A DNA stretch of 64,000 nucleotides from Ditylenchus dipsaci (GCA_004194705.1 SADC01000897.1:1-64000), one strand, 5' to 3'. Positions 20,776 through 33,700 are shown, numbered from the stretch's first letter. Numbers and translations are program-made. Notes: generated by a model from the letters alone, not told the origin.

Positions 20776-20928
20776 ACTGTCATCAGAAGCGTAGCCGGAA
20801 AATCGAAAAAAATCTGACGGTGCTAAAGGCCATTTTACCTACACTGTTTTTCATTTTTGACTAGAAAAAATCTGACGGGGGAGGGGGGCACGTGCCCCCC
20901 ACCCCATGGCTACGCCCATGACTATCAT
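20776..20928. mobile_element. 137-bp hAT MITE with TSD (unit 1)
   Basis: Terminal repeats CAGAAGCGTAGCC and GGCTACGCCCATG are flanked by ACTGTCAT (20776-20783) and ACTATCAT (20921-20928), one mismatch in eight. An internal GGGGGCACGTGCCCCC forms a perfect palindrome. The same element sits at 23237-23374, 25686-25819 and 28085-28213. It was therefore inserted before the array duplicated. Confidence 0.75.
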
Positions 20929-23900
20929 TATTTGGGCGGTATCAGGACTTCAAATATAATTTAACCACAGAAACAGAAACAGCCAAAGGCCAAACGCAAC
21001 CTCGTTTTGGAAAGAAAACTGAAGACATGTAGAGCAATCCGGACTGGTTTTATAGATATTCTCTTTTCCATTGCAAAAATCTATCCATTTGAGCTGATCC
21101 ATTAAGTGATGAAAATTTTCAAAAAAATATTTTTCCAAAAATTAACAGGAACTTTTGATAATTTCTGTGCACGACCTTATTTCTTTAGCATTGCAAAGGA
21201 TAGAACTGCCTATTCTAGCTGCTTGTCTCAAACAAGTTTTTTTAAGGACCGCAGGGGACTTTGTAGTAGGGTCGCACGGTTCCGGTTTTTTTTTTCAATC
21301 ATTATTTTATTTCATATAGTATTATTTAGATATACCATCACCACCTCTAAACCAACTTTTTATAAAAGTATTCGACACACCTGTATCGACCTAAAATGGC
21401 CTCAGGAGCTCGAAAATACATTATTCTTGGTTTCTGGTCTGTAAAAAATGGTCATTTCGAAACTAGGGTTATTTCTATGGTTATTTTCCGCTGATTTTTT
21501 TTCTGAAAATTGACATTTTATAAGAAAAAGTAAGTGAAAACACCGTTTCATCGTATTCAACGTGTAGGGAATGCTTGAAAATGGTTAAAATGGTCTTTTT
21601 AAAGAATTCATAAAAAAATTGCTTTTGGCGGGGATATACTCCGGTAGCGCCGAAATTATGTGTTTTAAATGGTGGACAAAAAGTCCTTGGCGGACTTTTG
21701 GATCATATTTTGAAACACAAATACTGCAAGTCAAAATTTCGAAGATACAGAATTGTAGCCTCGCATCTCCTCTTTTAAATGACACATTGGACTTGGCTTC
21801 ATTATGTCGGATAAGTCACCATGAGAGTCCAAACACTTGTAAAGTCATTTTAGCAATTTCACAAGCGTTTTCATTACTCTCAGTGTTCAAATTTCATATA
21901 GAATTCGAAATGTCACAAAAACATCCTCTTACCAATGTTGTAGCGCGCTCAAGAGCTACAGAACCAATATCACTAAATAAATTTAAAATGAGAGTGTTAG
22001 TATATGGCAGGGTTCCCAAAGTGGGCCAAAAAAAGCCATAATGGCTTATTCATCAGCCGAAAATTTTTAAATGCATTTTTATCATGTTTTCAAGCGGAAT
22101 TTTGCCAAAATTCTGCCCTTCAGGTTGCCAAGTCCCTCAAATTGTAAATTCCTTACAAGACAAAAACATTCAAATATTGAATTTTAAAACGATTTTCCAA
22201 GTTTACATCTTTTTTGTCTTGTAAGGAATTTGGAATTTGACAATGATTTTTTATCCTAGGAGCAGTTTTTCCAGTAAAATCGACCACGCTGAACACGAAT
22301 CCGGTGTCAGAATTTGTTATTTGCAAACTATTTTTGCAATGAGTGCAACGTGAATCACTGCTGGGGTCGTATTCAGGTAGGTTAGTAGAGTTTTGGATCA
22401 AGAGTTACTTGTGATCTACTCGACGTGTTTCAGACGGGCCGAGTAGGTTCAAAGATCATGAGTTACTTTTGATCTACTCAACTTTGTTTCATGCACACGA
22501 GTAGAGTTTTGGATCAAAAGTTACTCGCGATCCTACTCAAGCAGTGAGTAATCTTGATCTGAATAGAATTGAGTCCTACTCGCCGAACTCGAGTTCTACT
22601 CCCTAACTCGGCTTTCTACCCCGAATTTCACGAGTAGACTCATTTTTTTTGAACTGGCCTGAGTTCTAACTCAAGTTTTACCCTCCAACTGGGTTTTCTA
22701 TCCCGAGTTTTACGAGTAGACTCAATTTTTTAAAATTTCTCGAGTTCTACCCCCGAATTCGAGAAAAATTAAAAAAAATTAATTTACTCGTAAAACTCGG
22801 GTTAGAAAGTCAGGGTAGGCGAGTAAAACTCGAGCATAGCTAGTAGAAATAAATTCCACTCGATCAAAAAATTACTCGCTGTTCGAGTAGGATCGCAAGT
22901 AACTTTTGATCAAAACTTCACTCAACTCGTTTCGGAAAGGCAAGTAGGATCACGAGTTACTCTTGATCTACTGACTCTACTAACCTACCTGAATACCATC
23001 CCTGGTTCTGTGATCAAGTTACTTCGTCGTCTCGCTTGTAAATATGGTCTGTCAAAACCAATAAAAAACGAGGCTACAAAGGTAATATTAACATATTTGC
23101 GATTCTAAATTCTCAGTACCAAGTAATTAAATACCACGCAGTTTCAAAACAAAATTTTGACAAGGTTTAATAAACAAAAAGCGGCAACAAATTCAGCAAT
23201 AGAATGAGAATCGATGTCACATAGAACCACTGTCATCAGGAGCGTAGCCGGAAAATCGAAAAAAATCTGACGGGTGCTAAAGGCCATTTTACCTACACTG
23301 TTTTTCATTTTTGACTAGGAAAAAAATCTGACGGGGGAGGGGGGCACGTGCCCCCACCCATGGCTACGCCCATGACTATCATTATTTGGGCGGTATCAGG
23401 AACTTCAAATATAATTTAACCACAGAACAGAAAACAGCCAAAGGCCAAACGCAACCTCGTTTTGGAAAGAAAAACTGAAGACATGTAGAGCAATCCGGAC
23501 TGGTTTTATAGATTATTCTCTTTTCCATTGCAAAAATCTATCCATTTGAGCTGATCCATTAAGTGATGAAAATTTTCAAAAAAATATTTTTCCAAAAATT
23601 AACAGGAACTTTTGATAATTTCTGTGCACGACCTTATTTCTTTAGCATTGCAAAGGATAGAACTGCCTATTCTAGCTGCTTGTCTCAAACAAGTTTTTTA
23701 AGGACCGCAGGGGACTTTGTAGTAGGGTCGCACGGTTCCGGTTTTTTTTTTCAATCATTATTTTATTTCATATAGTATTATTTAGATATACCATCACCAC
23801 CCTCTAAACCAACTTTTTATAAAAGTATTTCGACACCCCTGTATCGACCTAAAATGGCCTCAGGAGCTCGAAAATACATTATTCTTGGTTTCTGGTCTGT

Positions 23901-26900
23901 AAAAAATGGTCATTTCGAAACTAGGGTTATTTCTATGGTTATTTCCGCTGATCTTTTTTCTGAAAATTGGACATTTTATAAGAAAAAGTAAGTGAAAACA
24001 CCGTTTCATCGTATTCAACGTGTAGGGAATGCTTGAAAATGGTTAAAATGGTCTTTTTAAAGAATTCCATAAAAAAATTGCTTTTGGCGGGGATATACTC
24101 CGGTAGCGCCGAAATTATGTGTTTTAAATGGTGGACAAAAAGTCTCTTGGGACTTTTGGGATCATATTTTGAAACACAAATACTGCAAGTCAAAATTTCC
24201 GAAGATACAGAATTGTAGCCTCGCATCTCCTCTTTTAAATGACACATTGACTTGGCTTCATTATGTCGGATAAGTCACCAGTGAGTTCCAAACACTTGTA
24301 AAGTCATTTTAGCAATTCACAAGCGTTTTCATTACTCTCAGTGTTCAAATTTCATATAGAATTCGAATGTCACAAAAACATCCTCTTACCATGTTGTAGC
24401 GCGCTCAAGAGCTACAGAACCAATATCACTAAATAAATTTTAAAAATGAGAGTGTTAGTATATGGCAGGGTTCCCAAGTGGGCCAAAAAAGCCATAATGG
24501 CTTATTCATCAGCCGAAAATTTTTTAAATTGCATTTTTATCATGTTTTCAAGCGGAATTTTGCCAAAATTCTGCCTTCAGGTTGCCAAGTCCTCAAATTG
24601 TAAATTCCTTACAAGACAAAAACATTCAAATATTGAATTTTAAAACGATTTTCCAAGTTTACATCTTTTTTGTCTTGTAAGGAATTTGGAATTTGACAAT
24701 GATTTTTTTATCCTAGAGCATGTTTTCCAGTAAATCGACCACGCTGAACACGAATCCGGTGTCAAGATTTGTATTTTGCAAACTATTTTTTGCAATGAGT
24801 GCAACGTGAATCACTGCTGGGTCGTATTCAGGTAGGTTAGTAGAGTTTTGGATCAAGAGTTACTTGTGATCTACTCGACGTGTTTCAGACGGGCCGAGTA
24901 GGTTCAAAGATCATGAGTTACTTTTGATCTACTCAACTTGTTTCATGCACACGAGTAGAGTTTTGGATCAAAAGTTACTCGCGATCCTACTCAAGCAGTG
25001 AGTAATCTTTGATCTGAATAGAATTGAGTCCTACTCGCCGAACTCGAGTTACTCCCCTAACTCGGCTTTCTACCCCCGAATTTCACGAGTAGACTCATTT
25101 TTTTGAACTGGCCTGAGTTCTAACTCAAGTTTTACCCTCCCAACTGGGTTTTCTATCCCGAGTTTTACGAGTAGACTCAATTTTTAAAATTTTCTCGAGT
25201 TCTACTCCCCGAATTCGAGAAAAATTAAAAAAAATTAATTTACTCGTAAAACTCGGGTTAGAAAGTCAGGGTAGGCGAGTAAAACTCGAGCATAGCTAGT
25301 AGAAATAAATTCCATCGGATCAAAAATTACTCGCTGTTCGAGTAGGATCGCAAGTAACTTTTGATCAAAACTCACTCAACTCGTTTCGGAAAGGCAAGTA
25401 GGATCACGAGTTACTCTGATCTACTGACTCACTAACTACCTGAATACCATCCCTGGTTCTGTGATCAAGTTACTTCGTCGTCTCGCTTGTAAATATGGTC
25501 TGTCAAAACCAATAAAAACGAGGCTACAAAGGTAATATTAACATATTTGCGATTCTAAATTCTCAGTACAAGTAAATTAAATACCACGCAGTTTCAAAAC
25601 AAATTTTGACAAGGTTTAAATAAAACAAAGCGGCAACAAATCAGCAATAGAATGAGAATCGATGTCACATAGAACCCACTGTCATCAGGAGCGTAGCCGG
25701 AAAATCGAAAAAAATCTGACGGTGCTAAGGCCATTTAACATACACTGTTTTCATTTTTGACTAGGAAAAAATTCTGACGGGGGAGGGGCACGTGCCCCCA
25801 CCCCATGGCTACGCCCATGACTATCATTATTTGGCGGCATCAGGAACTTCAATATAATTAACCACAGAAACAGAAAACAGCCAAAGGCCAAACGCAACCT
25901 CGTTTTGGAAAGAAAAACTGAAGACATGTAGAGCAATCCGGACTGGTTTTATAGATTATTCTCTTTTCCATTGCAAAAATCTATCATTTGAGCTGATCCA
26001 TTAAGTGATGAAAATTTCAAAAAAATATTTTCCCAAAAATTAACAGGAACTTTTGATAATTTCTGTGCACGACCTTATTTCTAGCATTGCAAAGGATAGA
26101 ACTGCCTATTCTGCTTGTCTCAAACATTTTTTAAGGGACCGCAGGGGACTTTGTAGTAGGGTCGCACGGTTCCGGTTTTTTTTTTCAATCATTATTTTAT
26201 TCATATAGTATTATTTAGATATACCATCCCACCCTCTAAACCAACTTTTTATAAGTATTTCGACACACCCTGTATCGACCTAAAATGGCCTCAGGAGCTC
26301 GAAAAATACATTATTCTTGGTTCTGGTCTGTAAAAAATGGTCATTTCGAAACTAGGTTATTTCTATGGTTATTTCCGCGATCTTTTTTTCTGAAAATTGA
26401 CATTTTATTAGAAAAAGTAAGTGAAAACACCGTTTCATCGTATTCAACGTGTAGAATGCTTGAAAATGGTTAAAATGGTCTTTTAAAGAATTCCATAAAA
26501 AAATTGCTTTTGGCGGGGGATATACTCCGGTAGCGCCGAAATTATGTGTTTAAATGTGGACAAAAAGTGGCGACTTTTGGGATCATTTTGAAAACACAAA
26601 ACTGCAAGTCAAAATTTCCGAAGATACAGAATGTAGCCTCGCATCTCCTCTTTTAAATGACACATTGGACTTGGCTTCATTATGTCGGATAAGTCACCAG
26701 TGAGTTCCAAACACTTGTAAAGTCATTTTAGCAATTCACAGCGTTTTCATTACTCTCAGTGTTCAAATTTCATATAGAATTCGAATGTCACAAAAACATC
26801 CTCTTACCATTTGTTAGCGCGCTCAAGAGCTACAGAACCAATATCACTAAATAATTTTAAAATGAGAGTGTTAGTATAGGCAGGGTTCCCAAGTGGGCCA

Positions 26901-28900
26901 AAAAAGCATAATGGCTTATTCCATCAGCCGATTTTTAAATTGCATTTTTATCATGTTTTCAAGCGGAATTTTGCCAAAATTCTGCCCTTCAGGTTGCCAA
27001 GTCCCTCAAATTGTAAATTCCTTACAAGACAAAAAACATTCAAATATTGAATTTTTAAAACGATTTTCAAGTTACATCTTTTTTGTCTGTAAGGAATTTG
27101 GAATTTGACAATGATTTTTTTATCCTAGGAGCAGTTTTTCCAGTAAATCGACCACGCTGAACACGAATCCGGTGTCAGAATTTGTATTTGCAAACTATTT
27201 TTGCAATGAGTGCAAGTGAATCACTGCTGGGGTCGTATTCAGGTAGGTTAGTAGAGTTTTGGATCAAGAGTTACTTGTGATCTACTCGACGTGTTTCAGA
27301 GGGAGTAGGTTCAAAGATCATGAGTTAACTTTTGATCTACTCAATTGTTTCATGCAACGAGTAGAGTTTTGGATCAAAAGTTACTCGCGATCCTACTCAA
27401 GCAGTGAGTAATCTTTGATCTGAATAGAGAATTGAGTCCTACTCGCCGAACTCGAGTTCTACTCCCTAATCGGCTTTCTACCCCCGAATTTCACGAGTAG
27501 ACTCATTTTTTTGAACTGGCCTGAGTTCTAACTCAAGTTTTACCTCCAACTGGTTTTCTATCCCGATTTTACGAGTAGACTCAATTTTTAAAATTTGAGT
27601 TCTACTCCCGAATTCGAGAAATTAAAAAAAAAATTAATTTACTCGTAAAACTCGGGTTAGAAAGTCAGGGTAGGCGAGTAAAACTCGAGCATAGCTAGTA
27701 GAAATAAATCCACTCGGATCAAAATTACTCGCTGTTCGAGTAGGATCGCAAGTAACTTTTGATCAAAAACTTCATCAACTCGTTTCGGAAAGGCAAGTAG
27801 GATCACGAGTTACTCTTGATCTACTGACTCTACTAACCTACCTGAATACCATCCTTGTTTGTGATCAAGTTACTCGTCGTCTCGCTTGTAAATGGTCTGT
27901 CAAAACCAATAAAAAACGAGGCTACAAAGTAATATTAACATATTTGCGATTCTAAATTTCAAGTACCAAGTAAATTAAATACCACGCAGTTTCAAAACAA
28001 AATTTTGACAAGGTTTAATAAAACAAAAGCGGCAACAAATTCAGCAATAGAATGAGAATCGATGTCACATAGAACCACTGTCATCAGAGCGTAGCCGGAA
28101 AATCGAAAAAAATCTGACGGTGCTAAAGCCATTTTACCTACACTGTTTTCATTTTTGACTAGGAAAAATCTGACGGGGGGGGGCACGTGCCCCCACCCAT
28201 GGCTACGCCCATGACTATCATTATTTGGGCGGTATCAGGAACTTCAAATATAATTTAACACAGAACAGAAAACAGCCAAAGGCCAAACGCAACCTCGTTT
28301 TGGAAAGAAAAACTGAAGACATGTAGAGCAATCCGGACTGGTTTTAGATTATTCTCTTTTCCATTGCAAAAATCTATCCATTTGAGCTGATCCATTAAGT
28401 GATAAAATTTTCAAAAAAATATTTTTCCAAAAATTACAGGAACTTTTGATAATTTCTGTGCACGACCTTATTTCTTTAGCATTGCAAAGGATAGAACTGC
28501 CTATTCTAGCTGCTTGTCTCAAACAAGTTTTTTAAGACCGCAGGGGACTTTGTAGTAGGGTCGCACGGTTCCGGTTTTTTTTCAATCAGTCGATTTTTCA
28601 AACCAAGCTTTTGGCGAAACGGTTTCCGGTTTGGTTATAGAACCCGGTCGGTTGACCGGTTTGCCGGTTTTTCGCCAAAGGCGTTTTATTTACTGCTTGC
28701 TGATTTTTGAGGTCACTTTATCTATTGTAAAAAATATCATTATTACATAATTGTTACATAAATTTTTCACAGCAGAACAAAAAAGTAACACATGAAACAA
28801 AATCTTCATGAACACACATATGGAAACAATTTCGATAGCATAACAGGAACGGACAATATTATTGAACGTCGTATTTTTCATTTTCACTGTCAGCTAAAGT

Positions 28901-29020
28901 CTAGTATACACCCTTCAGTCAAATTAGCTTAGGGACCAAGGCAAATTTTTTTTAATTTTAAATTTTTAAAAAAAATTGCCTTGGTCCCCCAGCTAATTTG
29001 ACTGAAGGGTGTATACTAGA
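28901..29020. repeat. Near-perfect GACCAAGGC hairpin
   Basis: Arms of about 45 bp: CTAGTATACACCCTTCAGTC through TAGGGACCAAGGC pairs with GCCTTGGTCCCCC through GACTGAAGGGTGTATACTAG. The loop is A/T only. One more GGTGTATACTAG follows at 29031. It is the cleanest member of this hairpin group. Confidence 0.75.
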
Positions 29021-29174
29021 CTTGATGAAAGGTGTATACTAGAACTGATCCTCACTGTCTATCTTATGTTTCCACATCATCTGGCTGTGCGAATGGTAAG
29101 CTTGAGCTTGTTATGTTGTTTGATGAGAATAAGCATTTTGTCAGTTCTTGCGCTAAGACTGAAAATCACATTTC

Positions 29175-29360
29175 TTAAAAAATATGAAATCTCAAGCAAA
29201 ATTTTACTGATTTCGAAGAGTATTGGCGTAGAGACCCTGCGATTGAAAAAGTTCTTTCTCTGCTCACCGAAGTCGCTGAAAGAGAGGGCAGAAGCTTGGA
29301 AAAACGCTCGTTATTTTTTTCACCATCGAAAAATGTCTTCATGTCGGTCAGGACGGTCAC
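29175..29360 (-). pseudogene. hAT transposase dimerisation-domain remnant
   Basis: The frame contains LLPSLSATSVSRERTFSIAG, the hATC pattern of a Pro/Ser region, S-x-x-S-x-x-R-x-F-S-x-A-G. The usual S-E-R is replaced by S-R-E-R. Downstream the frame leaves the family and stops. Upstream on the same strand, a GT-AG intron of 46 bp can be read between ATCAAG and CAGACTAGC, joined to an open segment (VFDYKVVRSISGLRVDSPQ) not recognised as a known domain. The N-terminal finger and catalytic residues are not found. Confidence 0.5.
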
Positions 29361-29706
29361 TGCTATGACATAGCAGTGGCTAGTCTGCTTAAAATAACAC
29401 GATTTGTTTTTGTAAAATCCATAAAATAAGTTACCTTGATCGCCGCTTTCAATTCACAGTGTGAATCGTGCCGACTTCAAGGATTGTTGTAGTCTTTCTC
29501 GCCAAATATCATCTGCAATAACACTAACAAATATAAATTGTGGCGAATCAACTCTAAGGCCACTTATGCTGCGAACAACTTTATAGTCAAAAACGGGACG
29601 GGCATAGTCAAATACCATATAAAGATATATTTATATATATGTAAAAAATACAGAATGAGGTCATTATTAAGGCAATGCAAAGTATGTTTTTTTTGATAAT
29701 TGCAGT

Positions 29707-29868
29707 TTATCCACCCTGCTTCTCTACGGTAATGCTTTCAATAGATTTGACTGATTGTTGTCTTCGAGCTTCCTGAGCACTGATAGAAAAGTCATTCATC
29801 AAATTATCCTCCGAATTATGCCGAGCTAACCAGGACGCATAAGAATCTGGTCCGCTACTCGTTCCACC
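29707..29868 (-). pseudogene. Coding-like exon inside the hAT-like element
   Basis: After an intron-like acceptor (CATTTTATTTAG) the frame reads GGTSSGPDSYASWLARHN, then FSISAQEARRQQSVKSIES, and stops at 29707. The balanced composition and acceptor suggest a former exon of the element's transposase. No family motif is recognised. Confidence 0.3.
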
Positions 29869-30086
29869 TAAATAAAATGAAATTAAAAGATATTTTTTCA
29901 TAGTTCACCTACAAAGTAGGTGAACTATGTTAACCGAAAACCGGTTTTTCAGGAAATAAACCGAAACCAAAAGCGAGTCTGTCAAACCGGCAAAACCGAA
30001 AACCGGGTCACCAAACCGCCGGTTTATTTGGTTAATTACTGAGAAATAAATCAAGTTGGGCTGGCCCGTGCACACGCCTAGCCTCA

Positions 30087-30530
30087 CTACAAAATTTTAT
30101 TATCAACGCACAGAGAATTTCGTATCAATATGAATTCTAGCATTAATTTCAGTTGATTTTGAAAGTGAACAATTGGAAATGCTTTCAGGAGAAGAAATAT
30201 TAATAACAACCTCACACCGAGAAAATCAAGCAAATTCAATACGAAATTTCTATAGGGTTTAACACAACAAAGTGTGCAATGAGAATCCATTACACAAAAG
30301 AGACTGCAATACTGGACAACTATTGGGACCTTCAAAAAAATAAAAGTTGTAAACATCAGATAAGGTATCAACAAAAATATAGTGGCAATAAAAGCTTGGA
30401 CCAGCGAGATAATATTATACAAGATAACTTATTTTTAAAATTTGGTTAAATTCCAAAAATTCAAAACAAAAGGCTCCATCAGAAGCAAAAAACTAATATA
30501 GTTGAACCTACTAAAAGGAGTACAAAATCA
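30087..30530. other. No recognisable feature
   Basis: AT-rich sequence between the hAT-like element and the duplicated segment. Nothing is supported. Confidence 0.35.
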
Positions 30531-30536
30531 GGAGTA

Positions 30537-30985
30537 AAGAAGTAGAAAAAATGTCGGCTCATTGTCAATATAATATTTTAGAACTGGATCATTGGAATGG
30601 CCCACTCATTAATTTTTTCGCGATTTTCTGCAACTACTGAGAATGGCATAAAAAGGGCAGAATTGTACACCAACACAAAAAACTAATATTGCTTTGATCA
30701 GAAATTGAGTGTTTAGCCAACGAAAAAAAGTGTTGGGAATACTGAAATATATCTGGTAAAAGGGTTAGCATCAATCCAGTGATCATATAGCTGCAGAACC
30801 TATGGTTAATAAAGTAAAGCTGCTGTGCTGTAGTAGCCTAGGAGTGTCTTCCAAATCCGAGCTGGTAAGTGGCAGCAAAAGGGGTTAATACGACTGGTTG
30901 AAAAAATCCCATTGCAGTTTCATAGAATAGACACCAAAGGTTGGTTTAAAATAAACCACTTGAAGGTGCTAGTGTTTGGACTTGG
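30537..30985. repeat. Direct duplicate A of a 440-bp segment
   Basis: Aligns over its length with 31719-32150. Shared blocks include TCGGCTCATT, GGTTAGCATCAATC, GTGATCATAT, GCAGCAAAAGG and ATAGACACCAAA. Divergence by both substitutions and indels is substantial, so the duplication is old. No coding frame is shared. Confidence 0.6.
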
Positions 30986-31401
30986 TCAAAATAACGTAGA
31001 ACATAAATGGGGCTAAAAGCCATGTGAAAAAAAATTCAAACTAGAATAGTAATAATAAAAGTGAGTAAGTCATTGACGGAGCCAAAATGTTAGACATATA
31101 AATATTAGGAGTTTTATACTTTGATGCAATTTAGCAGAAAGAACTATAGTTTAGTCACCATAAAAGATTTTTTTTAAATTTTCATTTTTGAAGTGATTTT
31201 ATAATTGTAGTGCGTAACTATAGTAGCCTTATTCATAGCAAAACAACAAATACAAAAAAGGTTGGCAAAAAAACATCTGACGCTACTCAATATATCTACC
31301 CCCCCCCCCTAATAATTTTGAAGGGTACCTAGAACCACTATTTTTCAAAAAAAATTGGACAAAAGCGTTTGTTAAGTAATAGTAGTGGCTAGGCCGCTAC
31401 C

Positions 31402-31546
31402 AGACAATTTCTAATATTTTTAGAATTTGTCGCGCGACATTTTCTAATATTTTTCGGTAAATTCGGTTTTGTCCCGAATTTACTGAAAAAATTAGAAATG
31501 TCGCGCGACAAATTCTAAAAATATAGAAATTGTCTGGTAGCCGGCT
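31402..31546. repeat. Palindrome with GTCGCGCGAC cores, about 68-bp arms
   Basis: TACCAGACAATTTCTA .. TTGTCGCGCGACATTTTCTAA pairs with the inverse half ending TAGAAATTGTCTGGTA. GTCGCGCGAC in each arm is itself palindromic. The ends CTACCAGACAATT look like a MITE terminus. The flanks do not show an obvious target duplication. Confidence 0.65.
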
Positions 31547-31718
31547 AGGCCCTGGACCTAAACCCAAATCTAAACCTAAGAATAACCTAATACACAACTT
31601 CGCAAGTTTTGCGTGGGTTTCACAAGCTTACAATAATAAATGTCATCGAAATTGGCAGATGGGTTTCGAACAGAGTCCAAATCTCGAAATCGAAGCCTCG
31701 ACTCGACACCCTACAAAG

Positions 31719-32150
31719 AAGTAAGAAAAAGGTCGGCTCATTAACTACATTATTTTGGATAGCTGAATCACTACAAGCTGCCCATAGATTGATTTTTCTC
31801 GATTTTCAAAACTACTGAAAATGGCACAAGGAAGTCAAAAATATGCTAAAAACCTCAAAAAAAAATTGCTTTAATAAAAAATTGATGTTTAACCGCCCGA
31901 AAATTGCTAGGAAATATTGAGAAATTTCTTGTAATAATAGGTTAGCATCAATCAAGTGATCATATTAGCTGCGAAACCTATGACTAGTGGAGCGTAGAAT
32001 AACCAAAACAGTGTTCCGAATCCAAATTGGTAGCTGACAGCAAAAGGCACTACGAACTATGGTTTTGCAGCAGCTATTGTGGTTTCATAAAATAGACACC
32101 AAACAATTGTTTAATTAACTACTAAAGTGCCTTGTTTTCAAATTTCGCTA
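31719..32150. repeat. Direct duplicate B of a 440-bp segment
   Basis: Partner of 30537-30985 in the same orientation, offset by about 1.18 kb. The palindrome at 31402-31546 lies between the two copies. Confidence 0.6.
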
Positions 32151-32509
32151 CTAGCAAAACCACAGCCCCTCCAGAATCAGACGTGGACTATAATTAATTT
32201 TTTTGGCTTTTTACACCTTAAAAATTTAAGAACTTATACAAAGCTGACATCTTCTTTATCCATCTAAAAGTAAGTGAGTAAGTGAATTAATTATTATCAA
32301 GCTCACACACCACGAGAATGCAGCCTTAAAAGAGAGAAAACAAAATAAACTGCGTTGTTCAAGGTATTTTTATCTCACTTCTCAGCAGCTCTTTATCCAA
32401 TAACTCACTCGAATTTTGTTTGTAGACCAAATGCTTAACTATTTTAGCTTTATTTTTTCTTTCATAGTAATATACTTAGGAGCACTTGCAACGCGCACCT
32501 CTCACTCGA

Positions 32510-32730
32510 TCGCACCCGCACCTCCGAGTCAATCAACAGGGGGACCAAGTCAAAAAAGTTTTACAATTTTTCCATAGTAGAGGCTATAAATAAAACCTTT
32601 CAGGCTAAATAAGCGAAAATGTAGCTATAGAAAAATTTATTCCACCCTCTCATAAAAAAATATGCGTTGGTCCCCTGTTGATTAATTGATTGGGGTGTGA
32701 TGTGAAATCGAGTGGGGGGTAAAATTTAGC
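32510..32730. repeat. GGGGACCAA hairpin locus
   Basis: AATCAACAGGGGGACCAAG on the left and GTTGGTCCCCTGTTGATT on the right form the stem base, with about 110 bp of AT-rich sequence between. The same stem base is reused, in part, at 33480-33670 and 48555. Confidence 0.5.
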
Positions 32731-33479
32731 CGAATACTATTGGAAATTTCTGCGCTAGTATAGAATAAGCCGGAATCTGAGCTACCGAAATCGCTGTAAC
32801 TACTCTTTGGAACAGCAATTTTACGCTCAGGACTTAGGCTCAGGGCAGGCCAGCGTGTGGAAGCTTTAATGATATGTCTACAACTTTTTCTTGGATTTGA
32901 GACATGTGTTCGGGTATTTTTGTCTCAATTTGAGTTGTCGCTATTGAAGTTGTCTCAATTTAAGCGGTTGCAGTTTGAAATCTCGCAAGCAGTCCGCTGG
33001 TTCGCTGAAAAGGCCGGGTTTTTTCAATACAAGGGTCAAAATTTCTTTAATTTCCACTTTCAAAAGTCAATACAGAACTTTAAAAAAAAGTTACCGAGCT
33101 TGAGACCTGACACTGTGATGGCGTGTGTGTTCGTTATTGTTCACAGTCTATTGTTTGTTTGTAATTAGTGAGGGCGCTTTTCGCCCGAACCTTTTTTTCC
33201 AGGTTTGGACTGATCAGACTCATAGTTGCTAGGCTCATCCCAATAGCTCATCGTCGGCAAAAAAGATCAATTTTCGGTATACTCCACCTCCGACTAGGTA
33301 AATACGTTGGAGTTGTAGTCGGAGCTAGAGTAAAGGTGTTCACGGGCAAATGATCAACTCCGGGTCCTGAACAGCCATGACTGGATAGTCATTTGGTCTG
33401 TAGAGCGCGTTGGAATTGTGAAATGAAATTAATGTAGTCACTAAAAGACGCTTGCTCAAGAACGCATTTTAGGCTTTTG

Positions 33480-33700
33480 TTTCCCACGGTGAGAACAACA
33501 GAGAGGACCACAGCAAAAAAAATTGAATTTTTTTAGAACAGGTGTTTGAAAAATATTTGTATGGCAAATTAGCCGTAAATATAGCTCTAAAAAATTTTAT
33601 TTTTAACTGTGTTCTATAAAATTTACTTGTGAAATTTTTTTGTTTGGTCCCCTGTTGATTGACTGGATGGTGCGAATAACAATTTAACCCCGCTAGAATA
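33480..33700. repeat. GGTCCCCTGTTGATT locus, partial hairpin
   Basis: The right side TTTGGTCCCCTGTTGATTGA matches the right arm of 32510-32730. The left side (GAGAGGACCACAGC) is degraded. Assigned to the same hairpin group. Confidence 0.35.

Larger units (their letters stand above)
18846..28588. repeat. Four-copy tandem array of a 2.4-2.46 kb unit
   Basis: Unit starts, aligned on ATTATTTTATTTCATATAG, lie at 18846, 21301, 23757 and 26191, and the array ends at 28588. The periods are therefore 2455, 2456, 2434 and 2397 bp. Copies are near-identical apart from many scattered single-base deletions, most in copies 3 and 4. Every unit contains, in order, a minus-strand RING-like relic, a 90-bp hairpin (CTTACAAGACAAAA), a 630-bp palindromic element with ATTCAGGTAGG ends, a 137-bp hAT MITE and the first bases of a hAT-like element (TAGGGTCGCACGGTTCCGG). 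The left junction is at CCATTATTTT. Confidence 0.9.
28555..30075 (-). mobile_element. hAT-like element with degraded transposase on minus strand
   Basis: It starts TAGGGTCGCACGGTTCCGG and ends CCGTGCACACGCCTA, an imperfect inverted pair. Subterminal CCGGTTT/AAACCGG iterations lie at 28615-28665 and 29930-30025. No matching 8-bp duplication is seen. Inside are a hAT dimerisation relic at 29175-29360 and two further short coding-like segments on the minus strand. A 120-bp GACCAAGGC hairpin (28901-29020) is nested within it. Confidence 0.6.

Noticed and set aside
18846..28588. CRISPR-like or satellite-centromere interpretation of the array
   Set aside because: The unit is 2.4 kb with internal MITEs and only four copies. 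There are no short regularly spaced repeats.
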